NCBI RefSeq assembly: GCF_001543325.1
Contig: NZ_CP013355.1
Location: 2,817,001 to 2,881,000, forward strand
Length of the DNA: 64,000 nucleotides
DNA from: Lutibacter profundi
Lineage (GTDB): Bacteria > Bacteroidota > Bacteroidia > Flavobacteriales > Flavobacteriaceae
Reading direction: 5' to 3'
Shown one piece after another: positions 19,104 to 29,156 of the stretch. The first letter of the stretch is position 1. The number at the start of each line of letters is the position of its first letter. Made by a program: the position numbers and the translations under genes. The notes under the pieces are model-generated. The model was not told where the DNA came from. It made no database searches and saw only the letters and a program-made list of their open reading frames with translations.

Positions 19104-20119
19104 TTTTTAGAATTCCAATTATTTATCCATTTAGATAGTGTTTTCGCCCACTGGTTATTATCATTCAAACAAGGTATTGTAGCAAAGTGTTTCCCACCAT
19201 TTTGAATGAAAGAATGTTTAGCTTCTATACCAATTTCTTCTAATGTTTCCAAACAATCAGAAACAAATGCTGGAGTAACAACAGCCAAATTTTTAATGCC
19301 ATTTTTTGCAAACTTATCAATAGTTTGGTCTGTATAAGGTTGTAACCAAGGGTCACGTCCTAATCTAGATTGAAATGAAGTGCTAAAAGTGTTTTCTTTT
19401 AAATTTAACTGTTTTGCAACTAGTTTTGTTGTTTCATAACATTGATGTCTGTAACAAAATTTGTGAGCTTCAGAAGGAGTATTACAACAACTATTGTCTA
19501 TTTTACAATGAGATTTTGTGATATCTGATTTTTTAATATGTCTTTCAGGAACCCCATGGTAAGAAAAAAGTAAGTGTTCAGGTTGTAGAATATCAAGTTC
19601 CTTTTTTATACTGTTACTTAAAACTTTAATGTAACTTTCATTATTGTAAAAGGCAGGAAGATGAGTTAGTTTTATATGAGAAAAATGTTTTTCAACAATT
19701 TTATTTGCTAAAACAACAATTGTTTCAGTTGTTGCCATAGCAAATTGAGGATATAGAGGAATTAATAAAATCTCCGTAATACCTTGATTTGCTAATTTTT
19801 CAATACCATTTTTTATAGATGGATTTCCGTAACGCATGGCTAATTCAACAGGTAAATCAGTTTCTTGCTGTACTTTTTTTAGTAACCTTTCAGAAAGTAC
19901 TATTAAAGGAGATCCTTCTTTCCACCAAATTTTTTTATAGGCTTCAGCAGATTTTTTTGGACGTGTGTTTAAAATGATGCCTTTAACCAATAGGAAGCGT
20001 GAAATATAAGGCAAATCAATCACGCGTTTATCCATTAAAAATTCACCTAAATATTTTTTCACATCTTTAACTGATGTACTATTTGGTGATCCTAAATTTA
20101 CTAGTAAAACTCCTTTCAT
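19100..20119 (-). CDS. hemH: Ferrochelatase
   Basis: Inserts Fe2+ into protoporphyrin IX. 339 residues, with GVLLVNLGSPNS at the start, the catalytic histidine in FSYHGVPERH near residue 190, and SRLGRDPWLQPYT and TPAFVSDCLETLEEIG in the C-terminal half. Several cysteines cluster at residues ~210-235 (CKIDNSCCNTP, FCYRHQC), a pattern seen in some bacterial ferrochelatases. araC lies 6 bp upstream on the same strand. Confidence 0.95.
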   Translation of the reverse strand: MKGVLLVNLGSPNSTSVKDVKKYLGEFLMDKRVIDLPYISRFLLVKGIILNTRPKKSAEAYKKIWWKEGSPLIVLSERLLKKVQQETDLPVELAMRYGNPSIKNGIEKLANQGITEILLIPLYPQFAMATTETIVVLANKIVEKHFSHIKLTHLPAFYNNESYIKVLSNSIKKELDILQPEHLLFSYHGVPERHIKKSDITKSHCKIDNSCCNTPSEAHKFCYRHQCYETTKLVAKQLNLKENTFSTSFQSRLGRDPWLQPYTDQTIDKFAKNGIKNLAVVTPAFVSDCLETLEEIGIEAKHSFIQNGGKHFATIPCLNDNNQWAKTLSKWINNWNSKN

Positions 20120-20125
20120 TAATAT

Positions 20126-21019
20126 TTATGATTTTGCAAATTGTTTAGGTGTGATTTCAAATTTTCTTTTAAAAGCAGCAATAAAATGACTTGATGTACT
20201 ATAGCCCAAATATAAAGCTATTTCATTAACGTTCAATTGTCTTTCTAGTAATAATTTTTTTGCTAATTCCATTTTGTAATTAAGTAAAAAAGTAAATACA
20301 GGAACTCCATAAAACTCCTTAAATTCAGTTTTTAACTTTTTAATATTTAAACCAACTTCCTTTGCTAATTGAGGTAGAGAAGGAGGGTTATTCATTTTCT
20401 TAATAATAAGTTGTTTAGCGTGTTTAATTTTACTGGCAGTTTCTTCATTGGCAATATACGGACAAGATTCGTTTTCACTTTCAGAAGTTGAGGAGAAATA
20501 ATAACTTAACAGTTCAAATACTTTTCCTTTTATATAAATTAATTTAAGTAATTCAGGTGATTGTTTAAGGGTTAGCTGACTTAAAATTAATTTAATAACA
20601 GAACTTATTTTTTTTGGTTCTATAATTGGATTTCCAGTTTTAAAGCTACTAAAGTTAAAAAGAAAATTTCCTTCAATTGAAAATAAAGAATGGAAATATT
20701 CGATAGAAATTAAAATTACAATTAATTCAGAGTCAGGAGGTAAATTAAAAAAAACATTCATTTCATTGTCTTTAAAGTATACCATACTTGAATTACCTGA
20801 GTCTAAATTTATAGCGCAGTGTTCTAAGTTAAAAGCTATTCTACATGTTTTGTTGTTGCAGAAAAATAATTGAATGTAATTATTCTTTAATTGTATCGTA
20901 AACAAATCGTTAGATAAAGATAAGTTATTGAATTTTAACACCTTAAAGGTTTCTTCTTCATTGAAAATACAGTGTGTACTTTTGTCGATGTTTTTGTAAT
21001 TGTTTAAACTTGTCTCCAT
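20126..21019 (-). CDS. AraC-family transcriptional regulator
   Basis: 297 residues. The N-terminal ~190 residues are an unassigned ligand or cupin-like part. Residues ~195-297 are a double HTH AraC domain: LPQLAKEVGLNIKKLKTEF and NVNEIALYLGYSTSSHF. It is divergent from hemA and cotranscribed with hemH, so haem biosynthesis is the likely target. Direct repeats GTACTTTTGTCGATA in the shared intergenic region are candidate sites. Confidence 0.85.
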   Translation of the reverse strand: METSLNNYKNIDKSTHCIFNEEETFKVLKFNNLSLSNDLFTIQLKNNYIQLFFCNNKTCRIAFNLEHCAINLDSGNSSMVYFKDNEMNVFFNLPPDSELIVILISIEYFHSLFSIEGNFLFNFSSFKTGNPIIEPKKISSVIKLILSQLTLKQSPELLKLIYIKGKVFELLSYYFSSTSESENESCPYIANEETASKIKHAKQLIIKKMNNPPSLPQLAKEVGLNIKKLKTEFKEFYGVPVFTFLLNYKMELAKKLLLERQLNVNEIALYLGYSTSSHFIAAFKRKFEITPKQFAKS

Positions 21020-21105
21020 AGGTTGTTTTTGTTAAAAAAGAGCATTTGTTGTCTGTGTAAAAGTAATGAATAAAAGTTAATACATAAAAGATTATTAATA
21101 ATTAA

Positions 21106-21149
21106 TGATATTTGTCATATTAATTAATCCTTTATACAGTGTAAGTTTA
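21106..21149 (+). promoter_or_regulatory. Activator dyad and -7 box between araC and hemA
   Basis: Dyad TGATATTTGTCA at 21106-21117 and TAAGTTTA (one mismatch to TAnnTTTG) at 21142-21149, centres 34 bp apart, one more than in the other promoters. This would give hemA a ~140-nt leader. No fitting -7 box was found toward araC. Confidence 0.5.
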
Positions 21150-21222
21150 TTTGAGTTTTTAGAAATTATTTAGATTTACAATTGTTTAAAATACACAATA
21201 CAAACTTATGGCGACAATAAAA

Positions 21223-21272
21223 GTACTTTTGTCGATATTATGTCTCTAAATATAGTTGTACTTTTGTCGATA
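21223..21272 (+). promoter_or_regulatory. Direct repeats GTACTTTTGTCGATA upstream of hemA
   Basis: Two identical 15-bp copies at 21223-21237 and 21258-21272, 35 bp apart. A third, 14-bp copy in the same direction is at 20976-20989 inside the 5' end of araC. Each contains TACTTTTG, which fits the -7 consensus, so they may be tandem promoters, AraC sites, or both. The first copy also forms an imperfect palindrome with GCGACAATAAAAGTAC before it. Confidence 0.55.
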
Positions 21273-21295
21273 CTTATTGGTAACAACATTTTATT

Positions 21296-22561
21296 ATGAG
21301 TCATGAAAACATGCCTACAAAATTATACAACGTAGGGTTAAGTTATAAAAAAGCAGATGTAAAAGTTCGCGGCGAATTTAGTATTACAAAAGAGAATCAA
21401 AAATTATTATTAGAAGATGCAAAAGAAAAGGGTATTGATGGCATTTTTGTATTGTCTACGTGTAATAGAACAGAGATAACAGGCTTTGCAAAACATCCGT
21501 TCGAGTTAATTAGTCTTTTAATAAAATATTCAAAAGGTAATGTTGAAGAATTTATTAAGGTTTCAAATGTTTATAAAAATAAAGACGCTGTAAAACATTT
21601 GTTCAATATTGGAACAGGATTAGATAGTCAAATTTTAGGTGATTATGAAATAGTAGGCCAGTTAAAAGAAGCTTTTAAATTAGCAAAAAAAATAGGCACT
21701 ATAAATGCTTATTTAGAGCGGTTGATGAATTTAATTTTGCAAGCCAGCAAAGATGTAAAAAATAATACTAAATTAAGTTCAGGAACAACTTCAGTTGCCT
21801 ATGCTGCAATTCAATACATTATTGATAATGTAGCGAATTATAATACTAAAAATATCCTTATCTATGGTTTGGGTAAAATAGGTAAAAACACCTTCAAAAA
21901 TTTAATTGAATACACCTCTAATAATCATATTACACTTATAAATAGAACCCTAGAAAAGGCAGTTGAATATGCTAAATTGTATCCTGAAATTGAGATTGCA
22001 AATTATAGTGAATTAAGTGAGCAAATTCATAAAACGGACATTCTAATTGTATCTACAGGGTCTGATATTCCTACAATAACAAAAAAACATTTAAAAGAAG
22101 GGAAGCAATTAGTAATATTAGATTTGTCAATGCCTGAAAATGTAGAAGTTTCAGTAAAAGAAAACCCAGAGATTACCCTAGTTAATGTTGATGAGCTATC
22201 AAAGATTACACATAAAACAATTGAAACTCGCAAAAGTGAAATTCCTATTGCAGAACAAATAATTGAAAAATATAAAGAAGAATTTAACAGTTGGATATCA
22301 CTTCGTAAATTTGTACCAGCAGTTAATGCTTTAAAAGAATCTCTTCAGGCTATTCAGCATGATGAAATTGATTTTCATACAAAAAAAGTTAAAAACTTTA
22401 ATGTGGAACAAGCAGAAATGATTACATCAAGAATTATTCAAAAAATAACAACGCAATTTGTTAAGCATTTGAAAGACGAAGAAACTTCTGTTGATCAAAG
22501 TATTAGTGTTATAAGTAAAATGTTTCATATTAATGAACTAAGTTTAAATGAGAACGATTAG
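21296..22561 (+). CDS. hemA: Glutamyl-tRNA reductase
   Basis: First committed step of C5-pathway tetrapyrrole synthesis: NADPH reduction of glutamyl-tRNA to glutamate-1-semialdehyde. 421 residues. The catalytic cysteine is in VLSTCNRTEITG near residue 53, the NADPH-binding fold has IYGLGKIGKNTFKN, and a C-terminal helical dimerisation region follows. A second ATG at codon 6 is a possible start. The 3' end overlaps hemCD by 14 bp. Confidence 0.96.
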   Translation: MSHENMPTKLYNVGLSYKKADVKVRGEFSITKENQKLLLEDAKEKGIDGIFVLSTCNRTEITGFAKHPFELISLLIKYSKGNVEEFIKVSNVYKNKDAVKHLFNIGTGLDSQILGDYEIVGQLKEAFKLAKKIGTINAYLERLMNLILQASKDVKNNTKLSSGTTSVAYAAIQYIIDNVANYNTKNILIYGLGKIGKNTFKNLIEYTSNNHITLINRTLEKAVEYAKLYPEIEIANYSELSEQIHKTDILIVSTGSDIPTITKKHLKEGKQLVILDLSMPENVEVSVKENPEITLVNVDELSKITHKTIETRKSEIPIAEQIIEKYKEEFNSWISLRKFVPAVNALKESLQAIQHDEIDFHTKKVKNFNVEQAEMITSRIIQKITTQFVKHLKDEETSVDQSISVISKMFHINELSLNEND

Positions 22562-24128
22562 AATTGGGACTCGCTCGAGTCAATTAGCACTATGGCAAGC
22601 AAATACAGTAGCAAAACAATTAGAACATTTAGGGCATACCATAGAAATAGTAAAAATAGATTCTATTGGAGATAAAGTTTTAGATAAACCACTGTATGAG
22701 TTAGGAATAACAGGTGTGTTTACTAAAAATTTGGATATAGCCCTTTTGAATGAAAAAATAGATATTTCTGTAAATTCTTTTAAAGATGTTCCAACAAAAT
22801 TACCAGAGGGGATAGTACAGGCTGCAGTTTTAAAAAGAGGGGATTTTAATGATGTATTGATTTTAAAGGAAGATGAAAATTTTTTCACAAAAAAATCGGC
22901 AATAATTGCTACAGGAAGTTTACGAAGAAAAGCGCAATGGTTGTATAGATATCCAAATCATACCATTACAGGTTTGAGAGGAAACGTAAATACACGTTTG
23001 CAAAAATTAGAAGATAATAATTGGGATGGAGCTATTTTTGCAATGGCCGGATTGAAAAGGCTTAAGCTACTACCTTCAAATGAGAAACATATTAAATTAG
23101 ATTGGATGATACCTGCACCTGCACAAGGAGCAGTTATGATTTCAACTTTAGCAAAAGATGAAGAGTTACTTGAGATTTGCAGTGAATTAAATGATGAAAA
23201 AACAGCCATTTGTGTTAAAATTGAACGTAAATTTTTAGAAGTTTTAGAAGGAGGTTGTACAGCTCCAATTGGCGCTTTAGCTATGATTTGGGATGATGTT
23301 ATAAAGTTTAAAGGCGTTTTATTTAGTCCAGATGGAAAAAATAAAATTGAATTTTATAAAGAAGTTGAGGTAGATAACGCAACTGATTTAGGAGAATATG
23401 CTGCTAATTATATATTGGAAAGAGGAGGTAAAAAATTAATGCGCAAAATTATTGTTATAGATAAGGACATTAATGTGTATTCTACCAAAAACTTGTCTCT
23501 TAATCAACAAAAAAGTTTATCGCCTAAAATAGGAGTTTCTATGAGTGACTTTATTGTCACTAGAAGCAATAGGTTAAAATCTGTTATTGTTAAAAAAACC
23601 ATTGAAAATGTAATAATTACAAGTCAAAATGCTGTTGATGCTTTATTGGATAGCTTTATACCAACAGAATTAAATTTTAAAAATATTTATTGTGTAGGTA
23701 AAAGGACAAAACGGCTAATTGAAAGAAAAATAGGGAAAGTAACCCATGTTGAAAATTCGGCAGAGAAACTAGCAAACTATTTAGTGAAAAATGTAGAAGA
23801 AAAAGAAATAACTTATTTTTGTGGTAATAAAAGAAGAACGGAGTTGCCAACTATTTTATCTGGGAGTAATATAACTCTACATGAAATAGAGTGTTATCAA
23901 ACGCAATTAACACCTAGAAAAGTAGAAGATAAATACGATGGGATTCTTTTTTATAGCCCAACAGGAATTGAAAGCTATTTAAAAAAGAATACATCAAATA
24001 AAAGTGTAGCATTTTGTATTGGAGATACAACAGCTTCGTATGCAAAAAAACATTTCGAAAAAGTAGTGGTTGCAAAAATTCCATCAGTTGAAAGTTTACT
24101 TAAGTCTGTTAATGAATATTTTCAATAA
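22548..24128 (+). CDS. hemCD: Fused porphobilinogen deaminase - uroporphyrinogen-III synthase
   Basis: Residues 1-~300 are HemC: IGTRSSQLALWQA at the start, TGSLRRKAQWLY, LRGNVNTRLQKL and the dipyrromethane-cofactor cysteine in LEGGCTAPIGAL near residue 236. Residues ~310-526 are HemD-like: IENVIITSQNAVDALL, the GILFYSPTGIESYL motif and FCIGDTTASYAKK. One protein therefore polymerises porphobilinogen and closes the ring. No internal stop or shift. A 9-bp perfect hairpin (24114-24136) spans the stop codon but has no T tract. Confidence 0.93.
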   Translation: MRTIRIGTRSSQLALWQANTVAKQLEHLGHTIEIVKIDSIGDKVLDKPLYELGITGVFTKNLDIALLNEKIDISVNSFKDVPTKLPEGIVQAAVLKRGDFNDVLILKEDENFFTKKSAIIATGSLRRKAQWLYRYPNHTITGLRGNVNTRLQKLEDNNWDGAIFAMAGLKRLKLLPSNEKHIKLDWMIPAPAQGAVMISTLAKDEELLEICSELNDEKTAICVKIERKFLEVLEGGCTAPIGALAMIWDDVIKFKGVLFSPDGKNKIEFYKEVEVDNATDLGEYAANYILERGGKKLMRKIIVIDKDINVYSTKNLSLNQQKSLSPKIGVSMSDFIVTRSNRLKSVIVKKTIENVIITSQNAVDALLDSFIPTELNFKNIYCVGKRTKRLIERKIGKVTHVENSAEKLANYLVKNVEEKEITYFCGNKRRTELPTILSGSNITLHEIECYQTQLTPRKVEDKYDGILFYSPTGIESYLKKNTSNKSVAFCIGDTTASYAKKHFEKVVVAKIPSVESLLKSVNEYFQ

Positions 24129-24192
24129 AAATATTCCTATTATATTTAATGAAAGCTTAGTTGGAATGTAATAAAATGAAATAAATAAAATT

Positions 24193-25155
24193 ATGAATAG
24201 AACAAGACGTCTTCGTAAAACAGAAAATATTCGTCGTTTAGTAAGAGAAAACAAACTTACAATAGACGATTTAATTTATCCTTTATTTATAGAGGAAGGA
24301 GTTGGTATTGAAACTGAAATAGTCTCTATGCCAGGAATTAAACGTTTTTCGTTAGACAGAATTTCTAAAGAATTAGATGAAGTTGTAGCTCTAGATATTC
24401 CGGCAGTATTACTTTTTGGAATCCCAGCTAAAAAAGATGAAATTGGCTCTGAAACTTGGAATGACGATGGTATAATGCAGCAAGCCGTTCGATTTATTAA
24501 GAAAAATTACCCAGGTTTATATGTTATTACAGATGTTTGTTTTTGTGAATATACAAGCCATGGGCATTGTGGTATAATTCACGATAATGATGTTGATAAT
24601 GATGCTACTCTAGTTAATATAGCAAAACAAGTAATTTCCCATGCAAAAGCAGGTGTTGATATGGTGGCGCCTTCAGGAATGATGGATGGAATGATTGAAA
24701 GTATTCGTGAGGCTTTGGATAATACCGGTTTTTCAAATCTTCCTATAATGTCTTATGCTGTAAAATATTCTTCAGCTTTTTATGGCCCATTTAGAGATGC
24801 AGCAGATTCAGCTCCAACATTTGGAGACAGAAGAACCTACCAAATGGATCCTTCAAATAGAGATGAAGGTATGCGTGAAGCAACTTTTGACGATCAAGAA
24901 GGAGCAGATATATTAATGGTAAAACCAGCCTTATCATACTTAGATATTATAAGAGATTTAAAAAATAATTTTGATAAACCAATAGCCTGCTATAATGTAA
25001 GTGGTGAGTATGCAATGATAAAAGCAGCCGCAGAAAAAGGATGGATTGATGGTGAACGTGTAATGATGGAAAGCTTATTATCTATGAAAAGAGCTGGAGC
25101 AGATATTATTATTACCTATTTTGCCAAAGAAGCTGCTAAATTATTGTTGAAATAA
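24193..25155 (+). CDS. hemB: Delta-aminolevulinic acid dehydratase
   Basis: Condenses two ALA to porphobilinogen. 320 residues. Zn-type cysteines occur in [14 protein letters not shown] near residue 117. The Schiff-base lysines lie in [14 protein letters not shown] and [12 protein letters not shown]. Normal length. It lies between hemCD and hemL in the haem operon. Confidence 0.97.
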   Translation: MNRTRRLRKTENIRRLVRENKLTIDDLIYPLFIEEGVGIETEIVSMPGIKRFSLDRISKELDEVVALDIPAVLLFGIPAKKDEIGSETWNDDGIMQQAVRFIKKNYPGLYVITDVCFCEYTSHGHCGIIHDNDVDNDATLVNIAKQVISHAKAGVDMVAPSGMMDGMIESIREALDNTGFSNLPIMSYAVKYSSAFYGPFRDAADSAPTFGDRRTYQMDPSNRDEGMREATFDDQEGADILMVKPALSYLDIIRDLKNNFDKPIACYNVSGEYAMIKAAAEKGWIDGERVMMESLLSMKRAGADIIITYFAKEAAKLLLK

Positions 25156-25189
25156 TAGTAGCTTATAGAGTTTGTTTAAAGTTGATCAC

Positions 25190-25241
25190 TGAGCGGAGTC
25201 GAAGTGATTATTGTTATAGAAGTTAATCTCGGCTCCGCTCA
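25190..25241. repeat. Palindromic repeat, TGAGCGGAGTCGA family
   Basis: TGAGCGGAGTCGA (25190-25202) and TCGGCTCCGCTCA (25229-25241) are inverted with one mismatch around a 26-bp loop, in the only sizeable gap of the haem operon (hemB-hemL). The core resembles the palindrome at 34819-34871. Such dispersed palindromes are common in Flavobacteriaceae; here it may shape mRNA processing between the two cistrons. Confidence 0.75.
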
Positions 25242-25259
25242 ATCACCAAAAATAAAAAA

Positions 25260-26558
25260 ATGAAATTAGAAAAATCGATAGAATTATATACCAAAGGAAA
25301 AAAGCACTTGGTAGGTGCTGTAAATTCACCTGTAAGAGCATTTAAATCGGTTGGAGGAGTACCCTTGTTTATTGACAGGGCAAAGGGTAGTAAAATTATT
25401 GATGTTGATGGGAATGAATACGTAGATATGGTTTTATCGTATGGGCCAATGATTTTAGGTCATAGAAATAGTGTTGTTGAAAAAACAATCAAAAAATACT
25501 TAAAAAAAGGCTACTCTTTTGGAGCTTCAACCAGAGGCGAAATTATTTTAGCAGGAATGGTTTGTGATGCTTTTCCGGGAATGGATAAAGTTCGTTTTGT
25601 AAATTCTGGAACTGAAGCTGTTTTAAGTGCAATTCGTTTGGCAAGAGCATTTACAGGAAAAAATAAAATTATAAAATTTGCTGGTTGTTATCATGGTCAT
25701 TCAGATGCTTTATTGGTTGCTGCGGGTTCTGGTTTAGCAACATTAAGTATACCTGGAAGTAAAGGTGTGCCTGAAGATGCCGTTAAAAATACATTAATAG
25801 CTGAATTTAATAATATTGACAGTGTAGAACGTCATTTGGCTGAAAACAAAGATATTGCAGCAGTAATTTTTGAGCCAATTGCTGGAAATATGGGGGTTGT
25901 TTTGCCAACTCAAGAGTTTATTGAAGAGTTAAGAGAGTTAACTAAAGCAAGTGGCGTTTTGTTAATTGCCGATGAGGTAATGACAGGCTTTCGTTCAAAA
26001 TTTGGAGGCGCCCAAGAATTGTTAGGTATAGAGGCAGACATAACATGTTTAGGTAAAGTTGTAGGAGGAGGTTTTCCTGTTGGTGCTTATGGAGCAAGGA
26101 ATGAAATTATGGAAATGGTTTCACCTTTAGGAGAGATGTATCAGGCAGGAACTTTATCGGGTAACCCAATAGCCATGTCTTGTGGTATAGCGACATTGAA
26201 AGAGTTAAAAAAGAGAAATCCTTACGAAGATTTTGAGAAAACTGCTGCTTTTTTAGAGCGTGTTTTATTAGATGCAGCTAATGAAAACGGAGTTGACCTT
26301 CAGGTAAATAGATTTGGATCTATGATTAATCCTTTTTTTACAAAAGAAAAAGTTGTTGACTTTAAATCGGCTCAGACGAGTGATGTTAAAAAGTTTAAAA
26401 CATTTTTTTGGAAAATGATTGAAAATGGCGTGTTTTTACCACCATCACAGTTCGAGTCTTGGTTTCTGGCAACAGCAATGAGTAAAAGAGATATATATAA
26501 AGTGAAATCGGCAATACAAATTGCAATGAAAGCAGTTGCTAAAAAATTTAAAAAATAA
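25260..26558 (+). CDS. hemL: Glutamate-1-semialdehyde 2,1-aminomutase
   Basis: PLP enzyme forming 5-aminolevulinate. 432 residues. Seen: [41 protein letters not shown] and the PLP lysine in [17 protein letters not shown] near residue 265. hemE starts 1 bp after the stop. Confidence 0.97.
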   Translation: MKLEKSIELYTKGKKHLVGAVNSPVRAFKSVGGVPLFIDRAKGSKIIDVDGNEYVDMVLSYGPMILGHRNSVVEKTIKKYLKKGYSFGASTRGEIILAGMVCDAFPGMDKVRFVNSGTEAVLSAIRLARAFTGKNKIIKFAGCYHGHSDALLVAAGSGLATLSIPGSKGVPEDAVKNTLIAEFNNIDSVERHLAENKDIAAVIFEPIAGNMGVVLPTQEFIEELRELTKASGVLLIADEVMTGFRSKFGGAQELLGIEADITCLGKVVGGGFPVGAYGARNEIMEMVSPLGEMYQAGTLSGNPIAMSCGIATLKELKKRNPYEDFEKTAAFLERVLLDAANENGVDLQVNRFGSMINPFFTKEKVVDFKSAQTSDVKKFKTFFWKMIENGVFLPPSQFESWFLATAMSKRDIYKVKSAIQIAMKAVAKKFKK

Positions 26559-26559
26559 G

Positions 26560-27591
26560 ATGTCAAAAATAAAAAACGATTTATTTTTAAGAGCCTTAAA
26601 AGGTGAAACGGTTGAGCGACCTCCAGTATGGATGATGCGTCAAGCAGGAAGATACTTGCCAGAATTTATAGCTATTCGTGAGAAGTATGATTTTTTTACA
26701 CGTTGTAGAACTCCTGAATTAGCTTCAGAAATAACAGTACAACCAATTCGAAGATTTGGAATGGATGCTGCAATATTATTTTCTGATATTTTGGTGATTC
26801 CACAAGCCATGAATATTGAAGTTCAAATGAAGGAAGGAATAGGTCCTTGGCTACCAAACCCTATTCGTTCTCAAAAAGATGTAGATAATGTTATTGTTCC
26901 TGATGTAACGGTTGAATTGAAATATGTGATGGATGCCATTAAAGTAACAAAGCAAATGTTGGATAATGAGGTGCCACTAATTGGGTTTGCGGGTTCTCCT
27001 TGGACAATCTTATGTTATTGTGTGCAGGGACAAGGTTCAAAAACCTTTGATAAGGCAAAAGAATTTTGTTTTACACAGCCAATAGCAGCACACCGTTTAT
27101 TGCAAAAAATAACCGATACAACCATTGCTTATTTAAAAGAAAAAGTAAAAGCAGGCGTAGATGTTGTTCAACTATTTGATTCTTGGGGAGGAATGTTATC
27201 TCCAGTAGATTATCAAGAATTTTCTTGGAAATATATCAATCAAATCATCGAAGCATTAAAAGATGATGCTCCAGTAATAGCATTTGGAAAAGGCTGTTGG
27301 TTTGCATTAGAAGAAATGTCTAAATCAAATGCTGCTGCTTTAGGTGTTGATTGGACAATTACTCCACAAATGGCACGTAAATTAACCGGGAATAAAATCA
27401 CTTTACAAGGTAATTTTGATCCAGTACGTTTATTATCACCTCCAAAAGTGATTAAACAAATGGTTAAAGAAATGATAGATGATTTTGGAAAAGATAAATA
27501 TATTGTAAATTTAGGACATGGTATTTTACCCCATGTGCCTTTAGAAAATGCAAAGGCATTTATTGATGCCGTTAAGGAATACAACCAATAA
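26560..27591 (+). CDS. hemE: Uroporphyrinogen decarboxylase
   Basis: Forms coproporphyrinogen III. The start is ATG 26560 ([16 protein letters not shown]), 1 bp past hemL; a longer reading from 26536 would begin inside hemL. 343 residues, with the family signatures [16 protein letters not shown] near the N-terminus and [16 protein letters not shown] near residue 148. hemN follows after 2 bp. Confidence 0.97.
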   Translation: MSKIKNDLFLRALKGETVERPPVWMMRQAGRYLPEFIAIREKYDFFTRCRTPELASEITVQPIRRFGMDAAILFSDILVIPQAMNIEVQMKEGIGPWLPNPIRSQKDVDNVIVPDVTVELKYVMDAIKVTKQMLDNEVPLIGFAGSPWTILCYCVQGQGSKTFDKAKEFCFTQPIAAHRLLQKITDTTIAYLKEKVKAGVDVVQLFDSWGGMLSPVDYQEFSWKYINQIIEALKDDAPVIAFGKGCWFALEEMSKSNAAALGVDWTITPQMARKLTGNKITLQGNFDPVRLLSPPKVIKQMVKEMIDDFGKDKYIVNLGHGILPHVPLENAKAFIDAVKEYNQ

Positions 27592-27593
27592 AA

Positions 27594-28958
27594 ATGAATA
27601 CTACTAGCTTAATTCAAAAATACAATATACCGGGGCCAAGATATACAAGTTATCCAACTGTACCTTTTTGGGATAAGGAAGGAATTGCATTAGAAGATTG
27701 GAAAAAAACAGTGAAAAAATCTTTCGATGAAAGTAATGAGACAGAAGGGATAAGCCTGTATATTCACCTTCCATTTTGTGAGAGTTTATGTACATTTTGT
27801 GCATGTCATAAGAAAATTACCAAGCGTCATGAAGTAGAACAACCATACATTGAAACTGTTTTAAAAGAATGGGATTTATATTGTGATTTATTGGAAGAAA
27901 GACCAAAAATTAGAGAAATTCACTTAGGAGGAGGTACACCTACCTATTTTTCTTCAGAAAATTTAAAAAAACTTATTGATGGGGTTTTTAAAAGGGCCGA
28001 TAAGTTTACAGAATTTGATTTTAGTTATGAGGCTCATCCAAATCTAACTTCTGAAAAACAACTACAAACATTGTATGATTTAGGCTCAAGAAGAAATAGT
28101 TTTGGTATCCAAGATTATGATCCTATCGTTCAAAAAGCCATACATAGACTTCAAAGTTTTGAACAAGTAAAAAAGGTGAATGACTTATCTCGTAAAATAG
28201 GTTATGAATCTATCAGTCACGATTTAATTTTTGGATTGCCATTTCAAACTGAAGAAAGTATTAGAAACACCATTAAAAATACAATTGCACTAAAGCCAGA
28301 TAGAATAGCATATTACAGTTATGCTCATGTGCCATGGATTAAAGGTGTTGGGCAACGTGGTTTTGATGAAAATGACTTACCAAAAGATAATGAAAAGCGT
28401 TATTTATATGAATTGGGCAAGCAATTATTTTTTGACAATGGTTATGTTGAAATTGGAATGGATCATTTTGCATTGCCATCAGACTCACTACATAAGGCGA
28501 TGGAAAGCAGAAAGTTACATCGTAATTTCATGGGGTACACTGCTGGTAAAACGGAATTGATGATTGGTTTAGGAATGTCATCAATAAGTGATTCATGGTA
28601 TGCTTTTGCTCAAAATGAAAAAACAATAGAGAATTATACGGAAAAAGTAAATCAAGGAATTATCCCTATTTTTAAAGGTCATTTATTAACAGAGAAAGAT
28701 TTAATTATTAGAAAACACATATTAAACCTAATGTGTAATTTAGAGACTGAATGGAAGATAGGATTAGAAGCGAAAGTGAAAAATGAAATTGTTAATCGTT
28801 TAAAACCAATTATAGATGATGGTTTGGTTGAGGTTACCGAAAACAAAGTGTTTGTAAATGAAAAGGGAAGAATGTTTGTACGGAATATATGTATGGCTTT
28901 TGACCTTAGGTTGATTGAAAATAAACCAGAGACTAGAATTTTTTCAATGACGATTTAA
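27594..28958 (+). CDS. hemN: Oxygen-independent coproporphyrinogen III oxidase
   Basis: Radical SAM enzyme converting coproporphyrinogen III to protoporphyrinogen IX without O2. 454 residues. The cluster motif is PFCESLCTFCACHK (CxxxCxxC plus the extra Cys typical of true HemN) near residue 60; LGGGTPTYFS and the C-terminal HemN domain are present. No HemF is encoded in the window, so haem here can be made anaerobically. Confidence 0.95.
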   Translation: MNTTSLIQKYNIPGPRYTSYPTVPFWDKEGIALEDWKKTVKKSFDESNETEGISLYIHLPFCESLCTFCACHKKITKRHEVEQPYIETVLKEWDLYCDLLEERPKIREIHLGGGTPTYFSSENLKKLIDGVFKRADKFTEFDFSYEAHPNLTSEKQLQTLYDLGSRRNSFGIQDYDPIVQKAIHRLQSFEQVKKVNDLSRKIGYESISHDLIFGLPFQTEESIRNTIKNTIALKPDRIAYYSYAHVPWIKGVGQRGFDENDLPKDNEKRYLYELGKQLFFDNGYVEIGMDHFALPSDSLHKAMESRKLHRNFMGYTAGKTELMIGLGMSSISDSWYAFAQNEKTIENYTEKVNQGIIPIFKGHLLTEKDLIIRKHILNLMCNLETEWKIGLEAKVKNEIVNRLKPIIDDGLVEVTENKVFVNEKGRMFVRNICMAFDLRLIENKPETRIFSMTI

Positions 28959-29007
28959 AATATTTTAAGTTTAATGTAAAAAAGATTAATTTTTTTAATT
29001 CTAGTTA

Positions 29008-29152
29008 AAAAAACGAGGCTATCTGAAAAGCAATTATACTTGTCATTTTGAACAAAGTGAAAAATCTCAACATCTTGATATATAAGTGTTTAATTTCAAG
29101 GAGATTCTTTATTTACATTTAGAATGACACTTTTTAGACAGCCTCGTTTTTT
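29008..29152. repeat. Nested palindromic repeat, copy 1
   Basis: Outer arms of 23 bp (29008-29030 and 29130-29152, two mismatches) end in A and T runs and could terminate transcription from both sides, between convergent hemN and ccsBA. Inside is a second inverted repeat with ends TGTCATTTTGA (29041) and TAGAATGACA (29120). The 131-bp core 29015-29145 matches 44036-44166 with three substitutions. No open reading frame inside. Confidence 0.9.
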
Positions 29153-29156
29153 ATAG

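Noticed and set aside
24114-24136. Terminator at the end of hemCD
   Set aside because: A 9-bp hairpin exists across the stop codon but has no T tract, and hemB continues on the same strand after 64 bp.
26536-26559. Longer hemE reading starting at 26536
   Set aside because: It would begin inside hemL, and the extra residues (MLKNLKNK) are only the shifted lysine-rich end of hemL.
29008-29152. Insertion sequence or MITE with target duplication
   Set aside because: No transposase in the window and no clear target-site duplication at either copy, so it is only called a palindromic repeat.
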